NCBI RefSeq assembly: GCF_000013865.1
Contig: NC_007948.1
Coordinates: forward strand, 930,001-994,000
Source: Polaromonas sp. JS666
Lineage (GTDB): Bacteria; Pseudomonadota; Gammaproteobacteria; Burkholderiales; Burkholderiaceae_C
Direction: 5' to 3'
Length of the DNA: 64,000 nucleotides
This document shows positions 31,908 through 40,564 of the stretch, one piece after another; the stretch's first letter is position 1, and every line of letters starts with the position of its first letter. The notes under the pieces were generated by a model that did no database searches, was not told where the DNA came from, and worked only from the letters and a program-made list of their open reading frames with translations. Both the position numbers and the translations under genes were made by a program.

Positions 31908-32867
31908 ATGCACCCGCAGCCACCCCGACTTTTGCCTCGCCTGACGCTTGCCCAGGCCCCGCTGACCTGCGAAATCGACGCTGTCAACGAATACGGCGAG
32001 CCGCAGAAGGTCTCCATTCCGGCCGAGCGTTCGCTGACGGTGTATGTCGACAAGCGCGAGCTGGTCACGCTCATGACGCTGGGTGCGCACCCCGAGTTGC
32101 TGGTGCTTGGCTACTTGCGCAACCAGCGGCTGGTCACGTCGGTGCAGGACATTGAGTCCATCACCGTCGACTGGGACGTCGGTTCTGCGGCGGTCAAGAC
32201 GCGCCATGGCATTGAGGACATCGAGGAAAAAACCGCCCGGCGCGTGGTCACCACCGGCTGCGGCCAGGGCAGTGTGTTTGGCGGCCTGATGGACGAAGTC
32301 GACCAGATCGAATTGCCGGCGGACGCGCACATCACGCAGGGCCAGCTCTATGAGCTCGTCAACACCATCCGCCTGAAAGAAACCACCTACAAGTCTGCCG
32401 GCTCCGTACACGCCTGTGCCTTGTTCCAGGTGGCAGGCGACAGCGTCGACATGCTGCTGTTCGTGGAAGATGTCGGGCGGCACAACGCCATCGACACGAT
32501 TGCCGGCTGGATGTCGATCAATATGCCGGAAACTGCGCTGGCCTCGCCGGTTACGACCGCCCATGAGCGTGATTTTTCCCAGGTCGGGTCGTCGGGAAAT
32601 GACGGTGCTGCCGCCGGGCTGATTTTCTACACCACGGGCCGCCTTACCAGCGAGATGGTCATCAAGTCGGCCCAGATGGGCGTGCCGATTGTGGTCTCCC
32701 GCAGCGGCATCACCCAGATGGGGCATCAGGTGGCGCAGTCCGTTGGCTTGTGCGCTATCGGCCGTGCGACCAACAAGCGCTTTGTCTGCTATGCCAACTC
32801 CCAGCGGCTCCATCTGCAGCCCGAACTGGCGGGCCCCAAACTGCGGGCGCCGGTGGCTGAATCCTGA
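31908..32867 (+). CDS. fdhD: Formate dehydrogenase accessory sulfurtransferase FdhD
   Basis: 319 residues of the FdhD family. Conserved are TTGCGQGSVFGG (the mobile-loop cysteine, here a single Cys rather than the Cys-x-x-Cys of Escherichia coli), the SVHACALF segment, VEDVGRHNAIDTIAG and YTTGRLTSEMVIKSAQMGVP. It sulfurates the Mo-bisPGD cofactor before insertion into formate dehydrogenase and pairs functionally with the alpha subunit upstream. It lies after the operon terminator and may have its own promoter, or depend on read-through. Confidence 0.94.
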   Translation: MHPQPPRLLPRLTLAQAPLTCEIDAVNEYGEPQKVSIPAERSLTVYVDKRELVTLMTLGAHPELLVLGYLRNQRLVTSVQDIESITVDWDVGSAAVKTRHGIEDIEEKTARRVVTTGCGQGSVFGGLMDEVDQIELPADAHITQGQLYELVNTIRLKETTYKSAGSVHACALFQVAGDSVDMLLFVEDVGRHNAIDTIAGWMSINMPETALASPVTTAHERDFSQVGSSGNDGAAAGLIFYTTGRLTSEMVIKSAQMGVPIVVSRSGITQMGHQVAQSVGLCAIGRATNKRFVCYANSQRLHLQPELAGPKLRAPVAES

Positions 32868-32899
32868 ACGACGTCTTGTGACATGGCATGATCCCCGCC

Positions 32900-34447
32900 A
32901 TGAGTGAGCAACCCATCCAGTCCACGCTGCCGGGTATTCCGGACACCCCTGCCTTCCCCGGTCAGGCGCCTGATTCGTCCGGCGACCTGCCTGTCAGCCG
33001 CTGGCTTGAAGAAGGGCTGCGTGCGGCATTTTTCCGCGCCCCCCGGGTCGCCGGATATGCGCCTGCGCCGTGGCAGGCGGTCATCCTGACCTTGCTGGTG
33101 TTGTTGCTGGAGGCGGCGGTGTCACGACTGCAGATCGACGGTCCTGCCCGCTTCAGTGTGCAGGCCTGGCTGTCGGGCTGGTGGACGCTGGTCGCCTTTA
33201 TCGGCTTGGCCTGGTGGGCTTTTCCGGCAAAGGCCAATTCGGACCTCCCTGCCGTGCCAGATAGCCCCCGCATGGCTGGCGTAGCCACCTGCTTTGTGCT
33301 GTGGCTGATCGCGTCCCTGCCCAACACCCTGCTGTACGAGGGCCTGACCGCAGCCATCGTCCATGGCTGGGTCAAGGGCCGGGTGTTCTCGGCGCCCTGG
33401 CTGTATTGGGGGCTTTACCTCGTATTCACCGCGTGGTCGCTGGGCGTCAGCTTTTCCCTGATTGTGCGTTTCGCGGGCCGGACCTGGCGCGCGGCGGTGT
33501 TTGCGCTGGCCTTGATCGCTACCACGGGCCTGACTGCCTGGCAATTCGAGGCCCGCGCGTGGGAGCCGGACTATGCGCGCAACGCCGCTGCGGCGGACGA
33601 CAAGCCCCGGCTGCACCTGAGCCAGCAAACCCTGGAGATGCAGCAGGCTCTCTGGCAGCGCACCATGGCCGCCATTGCACCTGAACACCCCGGTGTGGCC
33701 GATGTCTACGGGCTGGTGTTTGCCCCCTATGCCTCCGAAGACGTTTTCCTGCGCGAAAGTACCCTGGTGAGCCGCGTCCTGGCTGAGCGCTTTGACGCCG
33801 GCGGCCGCGTGATTCACCTGTTGAACCACGGCGGCACCGCAGCGACCCATCCCTGGGCGACCCCGCTCAACCTGCAGCGGGCCATTGACGCGCTGGCGCA
33901 GCGCATGGACCGGGACAAGGACGTGCTGGTCGTCTACCTCACGTCCCACGGCGCCCGCGATTTCAAGCTGGCCGCCTCGCACTGGCCGCTGGAGGTCGAA
34001 GCCCTGAGCCCCAGCGTGTTGCGGCAGGCGCTGGACAAGGCCGGCATCCGCCACCGCGTGATTGCGGTCTCGGCCTGCTACTCCGGTGGCTGGGTGGACG
34101 TGCTGGCCAATGACGACACGCTGGTCATGACCGCCGCGGACGCGACCCACACTTCCTATGGTTGCGGCCGCCTGTCCGAGCTCACCTTTTTTGGCCGGGC
34201 GATGTTTGACGAGCAACTGCGCAAGACCCATTCCTTTGAGCAGGCCTTTGCCCGTGCTGTCCCGTTGATCAAACAGCGCGAGATCGACGCGGGCAAAGAG
34301 GACGGATTTTCCAACCCGCAGATCAGAGTGGGCGCCAACATCGGCCCGGTGCTGCGTGCGCTGGAGCAGCGGCTCGATGCGTTGCCGCAGGCCAATACGC
34401 CGGCCGGCGCCTCATCCCGGGCCGAGGCCGAGAAAGTCCGGCCTTGA
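32900..34447 (+). CDS. Membrane-anchored peptidase C13 (legumain-like) family protein
   Basis: 515 residues from ATG 32900 (an ATG four codons earlier is also possible; neither has a clear ribosome site). Four hydrophobic helices (about 60-215) precede a soluble caspase-like domain. His350 in YLTSHGARDF and Cys393 in VSACYSGGW form the clan CD catalytic dyad. LVFAPYASEDVFLRE and QRAIDALAQRMDRDKDVL are typical of bacterial C13 members. The substrate is unknown. The Asp/Asn-specific cysteine protease role is inferred from the family. Confidence 0.87.
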   Translation: MSEQPIQSTLPGIPDTPAFPGQAPDSSGDLPVSRWLEEGLRAAFFRAPRVAGYAPAPWQAVILTLLVLLLEAAVSRLQIDGPARFSVQAWLSGWWTLVAFIGLAWWAFPAKANSDLPAVPDSPRMAGVATCFVLWLIASLPNTLLYEGLTAAIVHGWVKGRVFSAPWLYWGLYLVFTAWSLGVSFSLIVRFAGRTWRAAVFALALIATTGLTAWQFEARAWEPDYARNAAAADDKPRLHLSQQTLEMQQALWQRTMAAIAPEHPGVADVYGLVFAPYASEDVFLRESTLVSRVLAERFDAGGRVIHLLNHGGTAATHPWATPLNLQRAIDALAQRMDRDKDVLVVYLTSHGARDFKLAASHWPLEVEALSPSVLRQALDKAGIRHRVIAVSACYSGGWVDVLANDDTLVMTAADATHTSYGCGRLSELTFFGRAMFDEQLRKTHSFEQAFARAVPLIKQREIDAGKEDGFSNPQIRVGANIGPVLRALEQRLDALPQANTPAGASSRAEAEKVRP

Positions 34448-34481
34448 ACTGGGGACGCACGCTTTGAGGTAAGGTTGCCGC

Positions 34482-37043
34482 ATGCACTTTTTGTTTCTGA
34501 AGCTCGGCTGGAGATCGCTGCTGCGCGATTTGCGGGCCGGTGAGTTGCGCCTGCTGATTGTGGCGGTCACGCTGGCGGTGGCTGCGCTGACCGCGGTGGG
34601 GTTTTTTGCCGACCGGCTCAAGGGCGGATTGCAGCGTGACGCGGGACGATTGCTGGGCGGGGATGCGGTGGTCCGCAGTGACGGCGTGACTCCGGCCGCG
34701 TTCATCGCCAAGGCCCGGGCGCTGGGCCTGCAGTCCGTGTCCACCGTGACCTTTCCCACCATGGGCCGGACGCGCGATGAAGAGGGCGGGCAGGCCAAGC
34801 TGGTGGCGTTCAAGGGCGTGCCGGAGGGTTACCCCCTGCGCGGCGCGATGAAAGTGTCAGACAGCCTGGACGGTGCTGGCCAAGACACCCGCGACATCCC
34901 CGCGCCCGGCACCGCCTGGGCCGATGCCTCGCTGCTCGACGCCCTCGGCCTGCAACTGGGCCAGACCCTCCTGATGGGCGAGTCCAGCTTCAAGCTGACC
35001 CGCATCATCGTGCAGGAGCCCGACCGGGGTGCGGGCTTCATCAGTTTTTCGCCGCGCGTCATGGTCAACCAGGCCGACGTGGCCGCCACGGGCCTGATCC
35101 AGCCCGCCAGCCGCACCAATTACCGCTTCGCCGTTGCCGGGGACGACAAGGCCGTCAAGGCCTACGTCAAATGGGCAAGCGACGAGATCAAGAAGCCGGC
35201 GGAGCAGTCCGGCATTCGCGGCGTGCGCCTGGAGTCGCTGGAAAGCGGCAGCCCCGAGATGCGCCAGACGCTGGACCGTGCCGAGAAATTCCTGAATCTG
35301 GTCGCGCTGCTGGCGGCCTTGCTAAGCGCCGTGGCGGTGGCCATCGTGGCGCGCGGCTTTGCCGCCAAGCACCTGGACGACTGCGCCATGCTGCGGGTGC
35401 TGGGCCAGTCGCAGCGCACCATTGCGCTGGCCTACGGCTTTGAGTTTGCGCTGGCCGGCCTGGGCGCCAGTGCCTTGGGCGTGCTGGTGGGTTTTGCGGT
35501 GCATTACGGTTTTGTGGTGCTGCTGGCCGGCCTGGTGGAAACGGCATTGCCCGCGCCAACCTTCTGGCCTGTCGCTTTCGGCATGGGCATGGGTCTCACC
35601 TTGCTGCTGGCCTTTGGCCTGCCGCCGGTCCTGCAGCTGGCGCAGGTGCCGCCGCTGCGCGTGATTCGCCGCGATGTCGGCAACCTGAAACCGGCGTCCA
35701 TGGCCGTGCTGGGTGTGGGCGTGACCGGTTTTGCTGCGCTGCTGCTGGCCGCCAGCAGTGACCTCAAGCTGGGGCTGATCGCGGTTGGCGGCTTTCTGGG
35801 GGCTGTGCTGGTGTTTGCGCTGGCCAGCTATGCCGCCATCAAATTGCTGCGCGTCAGCGTGAATGAGGCCACCGCGCCGCGCTGGCTGATGCTGGCCACC
35901 CGGCAGCTGTCGGCGCGCCCGGTGTATGCGGTGGTGCAGACCAGCGCGCTGGCCGTGGGATTGCTGGCGCTGATGCTGCTGGTGCTGCTGCGCACTGACC
36001 TGATCAGCAGCTGGCGCAAGGCCACGCCGCCCGATGCGCCCAACCGCTTTGTGATCAATGTGCAACCCGAGCAGGGCGATGCCTTCCAGCAGGCCCTGCG
36101 CGATGGCGGTATCAAAAAGTTTGACTGGTACCCCATGATCCGTGGCCGCCTGGTGGCGGTGAATGGCAAGGCCGTGACACCCGATGACTTTGAGGACGAC
36201 CGCGCCAGGCGCCTGGTCGACCGCGAGTTCAATTTGTCCAACAGCGCCGTGATGCCAACGCACAACCAGCTGACAGGCGGGCGGTGGACGGCGGGTGAAA
36301 AAGACGCCATCAGCGTGGAGGAGGGCCTGGCCAAGACGCTGGGCCTGAAGCTCGGCGACGCCCTGCGCTTTGACATTGGCGGCCAGCTCAGCGAGGCGAA
36401 GATCACCAGCCTGCGCAAGGTCGACTGGAGCTCGATGCGGGTCAACTTTTTCGTGATGTACCCGGTGGCGCAGTTGCCGGCCGATGTGCCGGTGTCCTTC
36501 ATCAGCGCCTTCCGCGCGCCCGAGCCTGCCCTTGCGGTGAACGGCCAGCCCCGTCTCCAGAGCTTTGACAACACCCTCGTCAAGGCGTTTCCCAATATCA
36601 CCAATGTCGACATGAGCAGCACGCTGGCCCAGGTGCAGCGCGTGCTCGACCAGGTGATACGCGCCGTGGAATTCCTGTTTGGCTTTACGCTGGCGGCCGG
36701 CGTGGTGGTGCTGTTTGCGGCCATCACGGCCACGCGTGAAGAGCGCGCCCGCGAGTTCGCCATCATGCGCGCGGTGGGCGCGCGCGCCTCGTTGCTGCGG
36801 CAGGTGCAGCGCGCCGAGCTGGCGGGCGTCGGCCTGCTCGCCGGCTTCCTGGCTTCGCTGGTCGCGCTGGCGGTGGGCTGGGGGCTGGCGCGCTTTGTGT
36901 TCGATTTCAGCTGGACCGGCTCCTGGACGGTGCCTGTCTTCGGCAGCCTGGCTGGCGCGGCCCTGGCGCTCGCGGCGGGGTGGTGGGGGCTGCGTTCGGT
37001 GCTGAACACCCCGGTGGTCGAAACCTTGCGCAAAGCCACCTGA
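34482..37043 (+). CDS. FtsX-type ABC permease (YbbP-like)
   Basis: 853 residues: one N-terminal helix, a periplasmic domain, three helices (about 265-395), two more helices (about 405-450), a second periplasmic domain and the final three FtsX helices (VVLFAAITATREERAREFAI). Family members usually work with a YbbA-type ATPase encoded next door and often with an esterase; no ATPase gene adjoins here. The role is likely lipid or lipoprotein handling, inferred only from the fold. Confidence 0.87.
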   Translation: MHFLFLKLGWRSLLRDLRAGELRLLIVAVTLAVAALTAVGFFADRLKGGLQRDAGRLLGGDAVVRSDGVTPAAFIAKARALGLQSVSTVTFPTMGRTRDEEGGQAKLVAFKGVPEGYPLRGAMKVSDSLDGAGQDTRDIPAPGTAWADASLLDALGLQLGQTLLMGESSFKLTRIIVQEPDRGAGFISFSPRVMVNQADVAATGLIQPASRTNYRFAVAGDDKAVKAYVKWASDEIKKPAEQSGIRGVRLESLESGSPEMRQTLDRAEKFLNLVALLAALLSAVAVAIVARGFAAKHLDDCAMLRVLGQSQRTIALAYGFEFALAGLGASALGVLVGFAVHYGFVVLLAGLVETALPAPTFWPVAFGMGMGLTLLLAFGLPPVLQLAQVPPLRVIRRDVGNLKPASMAVLGVGVTGFAALLLAASSDLKLGLIAVGGFLGAVLVFALASYAAIKLLRVSVNEATAPRWLMLATRQLSARPVYAVVQTSALAVGLLALMLLVLLRTDLISSWRKATPPDAPNRFVINVQPEQGDAFQQALRDGGIKKFDWYPMIRGRLVAVNGKAVTPDDFEDDRARRLVDREFNLSNSAVMPTHNQLTGGRWTAGEKDAISVEEGLAKTLGLKLGDALRFDIGGQLSEAKITSLRKVDWSSMRVNFFVMYPVAQLPADVPVSFISAFRAPEPALAVNGQPRLQSFDNTLVKAFPNITNVDMSSTLAQVQRVLDQVIRAVEFLFGFTLAAGVVVLFAAITATREERAREFAIMRAVGARASLLRQVQRAELAGVGLLAGFLASLVALAVGWGLARFVFDFSWTGSWTVPVFGSLAGAALALAAGWWGLRSVLNTPVVETLRKAT

Positions 37044-37075
37044 CCGGCATGTGTCCTTGCATACCTTCCAGCCGA

Positions 37076-37159
37076 CCCTCACCCCAACCCTCTCCCGGAG
37101 GGCGAGGGGGCAAGAAAGTTTTCACTCCCTCTTCCTCTGGGAGAGGGCGGGGGTGAGGG
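37076..37159. repeat. Palindromic dispersed repeat
   Basis: Arms CCCTCACCCCAACCCTCTCCC (split here as 37076-37096) and GGGAGAGGGCGGGGGTGAGG (37139 onward) pair at 19 of 21 positions around a 42-base spacer. This CCCTCACCCC...GGGGTGAGGG type is widespread in proteobacterial intergenic regions. It separates the permease from the hemoglobin gene. Confidence 0.8.
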
Positions 37160-37212
37160 CTCTACATCAAGCACGCAGATATCTCAACTCAGCCACTCAT
37201 CCAGGCACCCGC

Positions 37213-37653
37213 ATGCAGATCGAAGAAAACCCCCCCGGCAACCCGCCGTTTGAAACCCCGTTCGCCTGGATAGGCGGCGAAGAGCGCGTCAAGGCCCTGG
37301 TCGAGCGCTTTTATGACCTGATGGACCTGGAGCCGGGCTACGCTGCCCTGCGCGCGGCGCACGGCAGCACGCTGGACAACGCCCGGCAACGCCTGTTCTG
37401 GTTTTTGTGCGGTTGGCTGGGCGGGCCGCAGCACTACACCGAGCGTTTTGGCCATCCGCGCCTGCGCATGCGTCACATGCCGCAGCAAACCGGCGGCGGC
37501 GCCATCGGCTCTATCGGCATCCTCGAGCGCGACCAGTGGCTGGCCTGCATGGACCAGGCGATGCGCGAGACCGGCGTCGACGACGCGCTGCGCACCCGGC
37601 TCAATGCCTCGTTTTTCCAGACGGCTGACTGGATGCGAAATCGTGGCGAGTGA
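37213..37653 (+). CDS. Group II truncated hemoglobin
   Basis: 146 residues. Landmarks of the 2-on-2 globin group II are WIGGEERVKALVERFYDLM (helices A/B), RLFWFLCGWLGGPQHYTERFG, the RMRHMP segment carrying the proximal histidine, and ERDQWLACMDQAM with the conserved Trp. Between RHMP and ERDQW there is a glycine-rich stretch (QQTGGGAIGS) about eight residues longer than I expect for the family, right after the proximal His. It probably binds oxygen or NO. Confidence 0.9.
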   Translation: MQIEENPPGNPPFETPFAWIGGEERVKALVERFYDLMDLEPGYAALRAAHGSTLDNARQRLFWFLCGWLGGPQHYTERFGHPRLRMRHMPQQTGGGAIGSIGILERDQWLACMDQAMRETGVDDALRTRLNASFFQTADWMRNRGE

Positions 37654-37664
37654 GTAGTCTGTTA

Positions 37665-37860
37665 GCCCCCACGCTTTTCACTGCGTGTAATGCGCTGCCC
37701 CCCGAGGGGGCCGCTGCGCCTGCGGTCTGGCAAAGCCAGTCCCGCGGCCCCTGCTGGAGGGAAGGGCCCCCACGCTGGCTCGCTGCGTGTAGCTCCCGAG
37801 GCCTTGCAGGCTGCGGCTCGCGGGACGCTTCGCTGCGGCCTTTGACGCGCGGCCGCCGGT
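37665..37860. repeat. Dispersed GC-rich intergenic repeat (second site)
   Basis: Opens GCCCCCACGCTTTTCACTGC then GTGTAATGCGCTGCCCCCCG, continues with C/G hairpins, and includes a second partial CCCCCACGCTGGCTCGCTGC and a CGAGGCCTTGCAGGCTGCGG stretch. These parts reappear in different order at 29107-29340. It fills the gap between the hemoglobin and patatin genes. Mosaic order suggests repeated insertion or recombination. Confidence 0.75.
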
Positions 37861-37894
37861 GCGATGACGTTCGCGCCACGGCAATGCGGCGGGT

Positions 37895-38995
37895 ATGGGT
37901 ATGAAGCCCCTCTACCTTGCCCTTTCGGGCGGAGGAATGCGCGCCATGGTCTTTCACTGCGGCGTGCTGAAATCCCTGGCGGAGCATGGGGCGCTGGAAC
38001 ACGTGAGCAAGGTCTCCACCGTGTCCGGCGGAAGCCTGCTGGTGGGCCTGCTCCTGCAGCTCAATGGCATGCGCTGGCCCACCAGCGATGAGTACCTCGA
38101 GGCGCTGTTGCCGAAGCTGAAGGACGTGCTGACACAGACAGACCTGCAAAAGGCCGCGATGCTGGCCATGCTGCGCCCGGCCAACTGGCGCTTTGCCCTG
38201 TCCCGCGCCAACGTGCTGGCTTCGGCCATTGGCAGCACCTGGGGTGTCGATGCCCTGCTCGATGAACTTCCCGCATCGCCGGTCTGGTCGATCAATGCCA
38301 CCACCGCTAAAACCGGCAAGCGCGCCTGCATTGAAGGCGGCCAGTTGCGCGACTGGACACTGGGGTCCACCCCAATGAAGCGATTTCCGCTGCGCGACGC
38401 CATGGCCGTGTCAGCGGCCTTCCCCGGGCTGATAGGCCCTTACGTCCTGCAAGCCGACAGCTTCGACTGGGACCTGCCGATGTATGCATCGGGCGATGAG
38501 GCCCGGCCGGCGGAAGACCGCTTCGCCAGAATTCATCTTTACGACGGCGGTGTATACGACAACCTCGGGCTTGAGCCATTCTTTGATGCGGGTTTCGGCC
38601 CGAAGCCGAAAGTTGACGGCGTGATCATTTCGTCCGACGCAGGCGCGCCTCTGCCCAAAGGCTTCGATATGGGGCGGCTGAACCTGTTCCGGCTCAAGCG
38701 CGTGGCCGACATCATGTCTGACCAGACCCGGGCATTGCGCGCGAGAGGGCTGATGGCCTATGCGTCGAAAGCAAGCGGGCGCGCCGCTTATTTGCGGCTT
38801 GGCGCCACCGCCCAGGACATCGCCAGGCGCTCGGGCGCCGCATGCCCCGCCGGCCACTGGCTCGACAAGGAGCGCGTGAAGGCTGCAGCCGCGTACCCGA
38901 CCTCGCTGAAAAAGGTGCCACTGCAGGCCTACGAGCTCCTTTTCAGGCACGGCTACGAATCCGCCGCCATCGGGCGTGCCGTGTTCGGGTTATGA
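37895..38995 (+). CDS. Patatin-like phospholipase
   Basis: 366 residues. Oxyanion-loop motif SGGGMRA (11-17), nucleophile Ser44 in STVSGGS (the usual Gly two before the Ser is Thr), and catalytic Asp217 in YDGGVYDNLG. Without a signal peptide it is presumably cytosolic. No transmembrane or cyclase partner genes as in CapV-type systems are adjacent, so a defence role is not supported. The start may be MGMKP or the Met two codons later. Confidence 0.87.
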   Translation: MGMKPLYLALSGGGMRAMVFHCGVLKSLAEHGALEHVSKVSTVSGGSLLVGLLLQLNGMRWPTSDEYLEALLPKLKDVLTQTDLQKAAMLAMLRPANWRFALSRANVLASAIGSTWGVDALLDELPASPVWSINATTAKTGKRACIEGGQLRDWTLGSTPMKRFPLRDAMAVSAAFPGLIGPYVLQADSFDWDLPMYASGDEARPAEDRFARIHLYDGGVYDNLGLEPFFDAGFGPKPKVDGVIISSDAGAPLPKGFDMGRLNLFRLKRVADIMSDQTRALRARGLMAYASKASGRAAYLRLGATAQDIARRSGAACPAGHWLDKERVKAAAAYPTSLKKVPLQAYELLFRHGYESAAIGRAVFGL

Positions 38996-39004
38996 CAGGC
39001 TGCC

Positions 39005-39670
39005 TCAACCCTGCGCCAGCAACACCACCAGCGCCCCGGCGCCGCCTTCGGCCGGCCGGGCCTGCACGAAGGCCAGCACTTCCTGCTTCTGGATCAGCCA
39101 GCTCTGCACCTTGCCCTTGAGCACCGGCGTCTTGCCCGGCGAGCCCAGCCCCTTGCCGTGCACCACGCGCACGCAGCGCCAGCCGGTTTTGTGGGCGTCC
39201 TTGACGAACTGGGCCAGCGCCTCGCGAGCGTCTTCGCGCCGCAGGCCGTGCAGGTCGAGCTGGCCCTGGATGCTCCAGCCGCCGCGGCGCAGTTTGCGCA
39301 CCACGTCCGGCCCCATGCCAGGCCGGCGAAAACTCAGGGCCTCGTCGGTATCGAGCAGGCTTTCCACGTCAAACTCGTCCGAAATGGCTTCACGCATCAC
39401 GGCCAGCTCGTCGCGCTGCTGCTGCACCGGAATGGGCGCGGGCTGCGCCGGCGGCAGGCTGGCCCGGTGGCCCGGATTGCCGGGCAGGTGCCTGGCCGGC
39501 AAGGCCTTGACGGGGCCGACGGTGCGCGAGAAGAGTTCTTTTTCGGCTCTGGCTTTGGCCGCGGCGGCCAGGCGCGCGGCCTCTGCATCTGCCGCCAGCC
39601 GGGCGCGGGTTTCAATTTCCTGTCTCACGGCCTTCAGGTCTTTGAGACTTTTGATGGCGAGCGCTTTCAT
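39005..39670 (-). CDS. Smr-domain protein
   Basis: 221 residues. A charged helical N-terminal half is followed by a C-terminal Smr domain with LDLHGLRREDAREAL and VVHGKGLGSPG. Smr domains are DNA or RNA nucleases in MutS2 and small stand-alone proteins. Substrate unknown. Directly downstream of radC by ten bases on the same strand, hence probably co-transcribed. Confidence 0.9.
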   Translation of the reverse strand: MKALAIKSLKDLKAVRQEIETRARLAADAEAARLAAAAKARAEKELFSRTVGPVKALPARHLPGNPGHRASLPPAQPAPIPVQQQRDELAVMREAISDEFDVESLLDTDEALSFRRPGMGPDVVRKLRRGGWSIQGQLDLHGLRREDAREALAQFVKDAHKTGWRCVRVVHGKGLGSPGKTPVLKGKVQSWLIQKQEVLAFVQARPAEGGAGALVVLLAQG

Positions 39671-39680
39671 GAGCCGGACT

Positions 39681-40355
39681 TTATAGCAGTCCCAGCTCGG
39701 CCATCGACACCGCCTGGGTACTTGTCACCACAAAATGGTCGAGCACGCGCACATCCACCAGCGCCAGCGCGGACTTGAGGGTTTGCGTCAATGCCTCGTC
39801 GGCGCGGGAGGGCGTGGCGGCGCCGCTCGGGTGGTTGTGTGCCAGCACCACGCTGGCGGCGTTCAGCGCCAGTGCCCGCACCACGACTTCGCGCGGGTAG
39901 ACGCTGGTCTGCGTCAGCGTGCCGCGAAACAGCTCTTCCAGCGCAATCAGCCGGTGCTGGCTGTCCAGGAACAGCACGGCAAAGATCTCGTGCGGCCGGC
40001 CGCCCAGCTGCAGCTGCAAATAGTCACGCACGGCCTGCGGCGTGGAAAACAGCGCCTTTTCCTTCAGTTCTTCGGCCAGCGCGCGGCGGGCCAGCTCCAG
40101 CACCGCAACCAGCTCGGCCCGTTTGGCCGGGCCCAGGCCCTTGATGCTTTTGAGCGCTTCGGGCCCGGTATGCAGCAGCCCGGCCACGCCGCCGAAGGTG
40201 TCCACCAGTTCCTGGCCCATCTGCAGCGCATTCTTGCCGGGCAGGCCGGTGCGCAGCAGCAGCGCCAGCAGTTCGGCATCGCTGAGGGCGGCGGGGCCGC
40301 GGGCCAGCAGTTTTTCTCGGGGGCGGGCGTCCTCGGGCAGGTCTTTCAGCAGCAT
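39681..40355 (-). CDS. radC: RadC-family JAB1/MPN protein
   Basis: 224 residues from [17 protein letters not shown]. Helix-hairpin-helix region ([16 protein letters not shown]) and the JAMM metal motif: EELFRGT upstream and [17 protein letters not shown] downstream. Despite the name, its role in repair is doubtful. The group II intron lies in its upstream region, 73 bases before the start codon, so its native promoter has been separated by about 2.8 kb of intron. Confidence 0.93.
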   Translation of the reverse strand: MLLKDLPEDARPREKLLARGPAALSDAELLALLLRTGLPGKNALQMGQELVDTFGGVAGLLHTGPEALKSIKGLGPAKRAELVAVLELARRALAEELKEKALFSTPQAVRDYLQLQLGGRPHEIFAVLFLDSQHRLIALEELFRGTLTQTSVYPREVVVRALALNAASVVLAHNHPSGAATPSRADEALTQTLKSALALVDVRVLDHFVVTSTQAVSMAELGLL

Positions 40356-40469
40356 GGGGGAAGGGGTCCGATCAGGGAGGGGGAGCGGGGCAAATCCGGC
40401 TTTTCTCCCGGACATGGCTTACTTTCTAGGAGGGTAGGGATACCATCTTTTGATGATATCCCCCCCGAC

Positions 40470-40503
40470 GAACCGTGCTTGCGACTTTCACCGCACACGG
40501 CTC
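40470..40503 (-). ncRNA. Group II intron domain V
   Basis: The minus strand reads GAGCCGTGTGCGGTGAAAGT followed by CGCAAGCACGGTTC, a 34-nt hairpin with the catalytic AGC-like triad region, GAAA tetraloop and two-base bulge of domain V. It lies 61 bases downstream of the maturase stop, as expected, and just before domain VI. This is the strongest evidence that the intron retains its catalytic core. Confidence 0.88.
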
Positions 40504-40564
40504 AGACACGACCCCTGGTTAGCTGACTTCATCGGGCTGCATAGCCCTCCATCAATTCACCAGA

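Noticed and set aside
37895..38995. Patatin gene considered as a CBASS (CapV-like) effector
   Set aside because: No nucleotidyltransferase or other CBASS gene nearby; surroundings are housekeeping.
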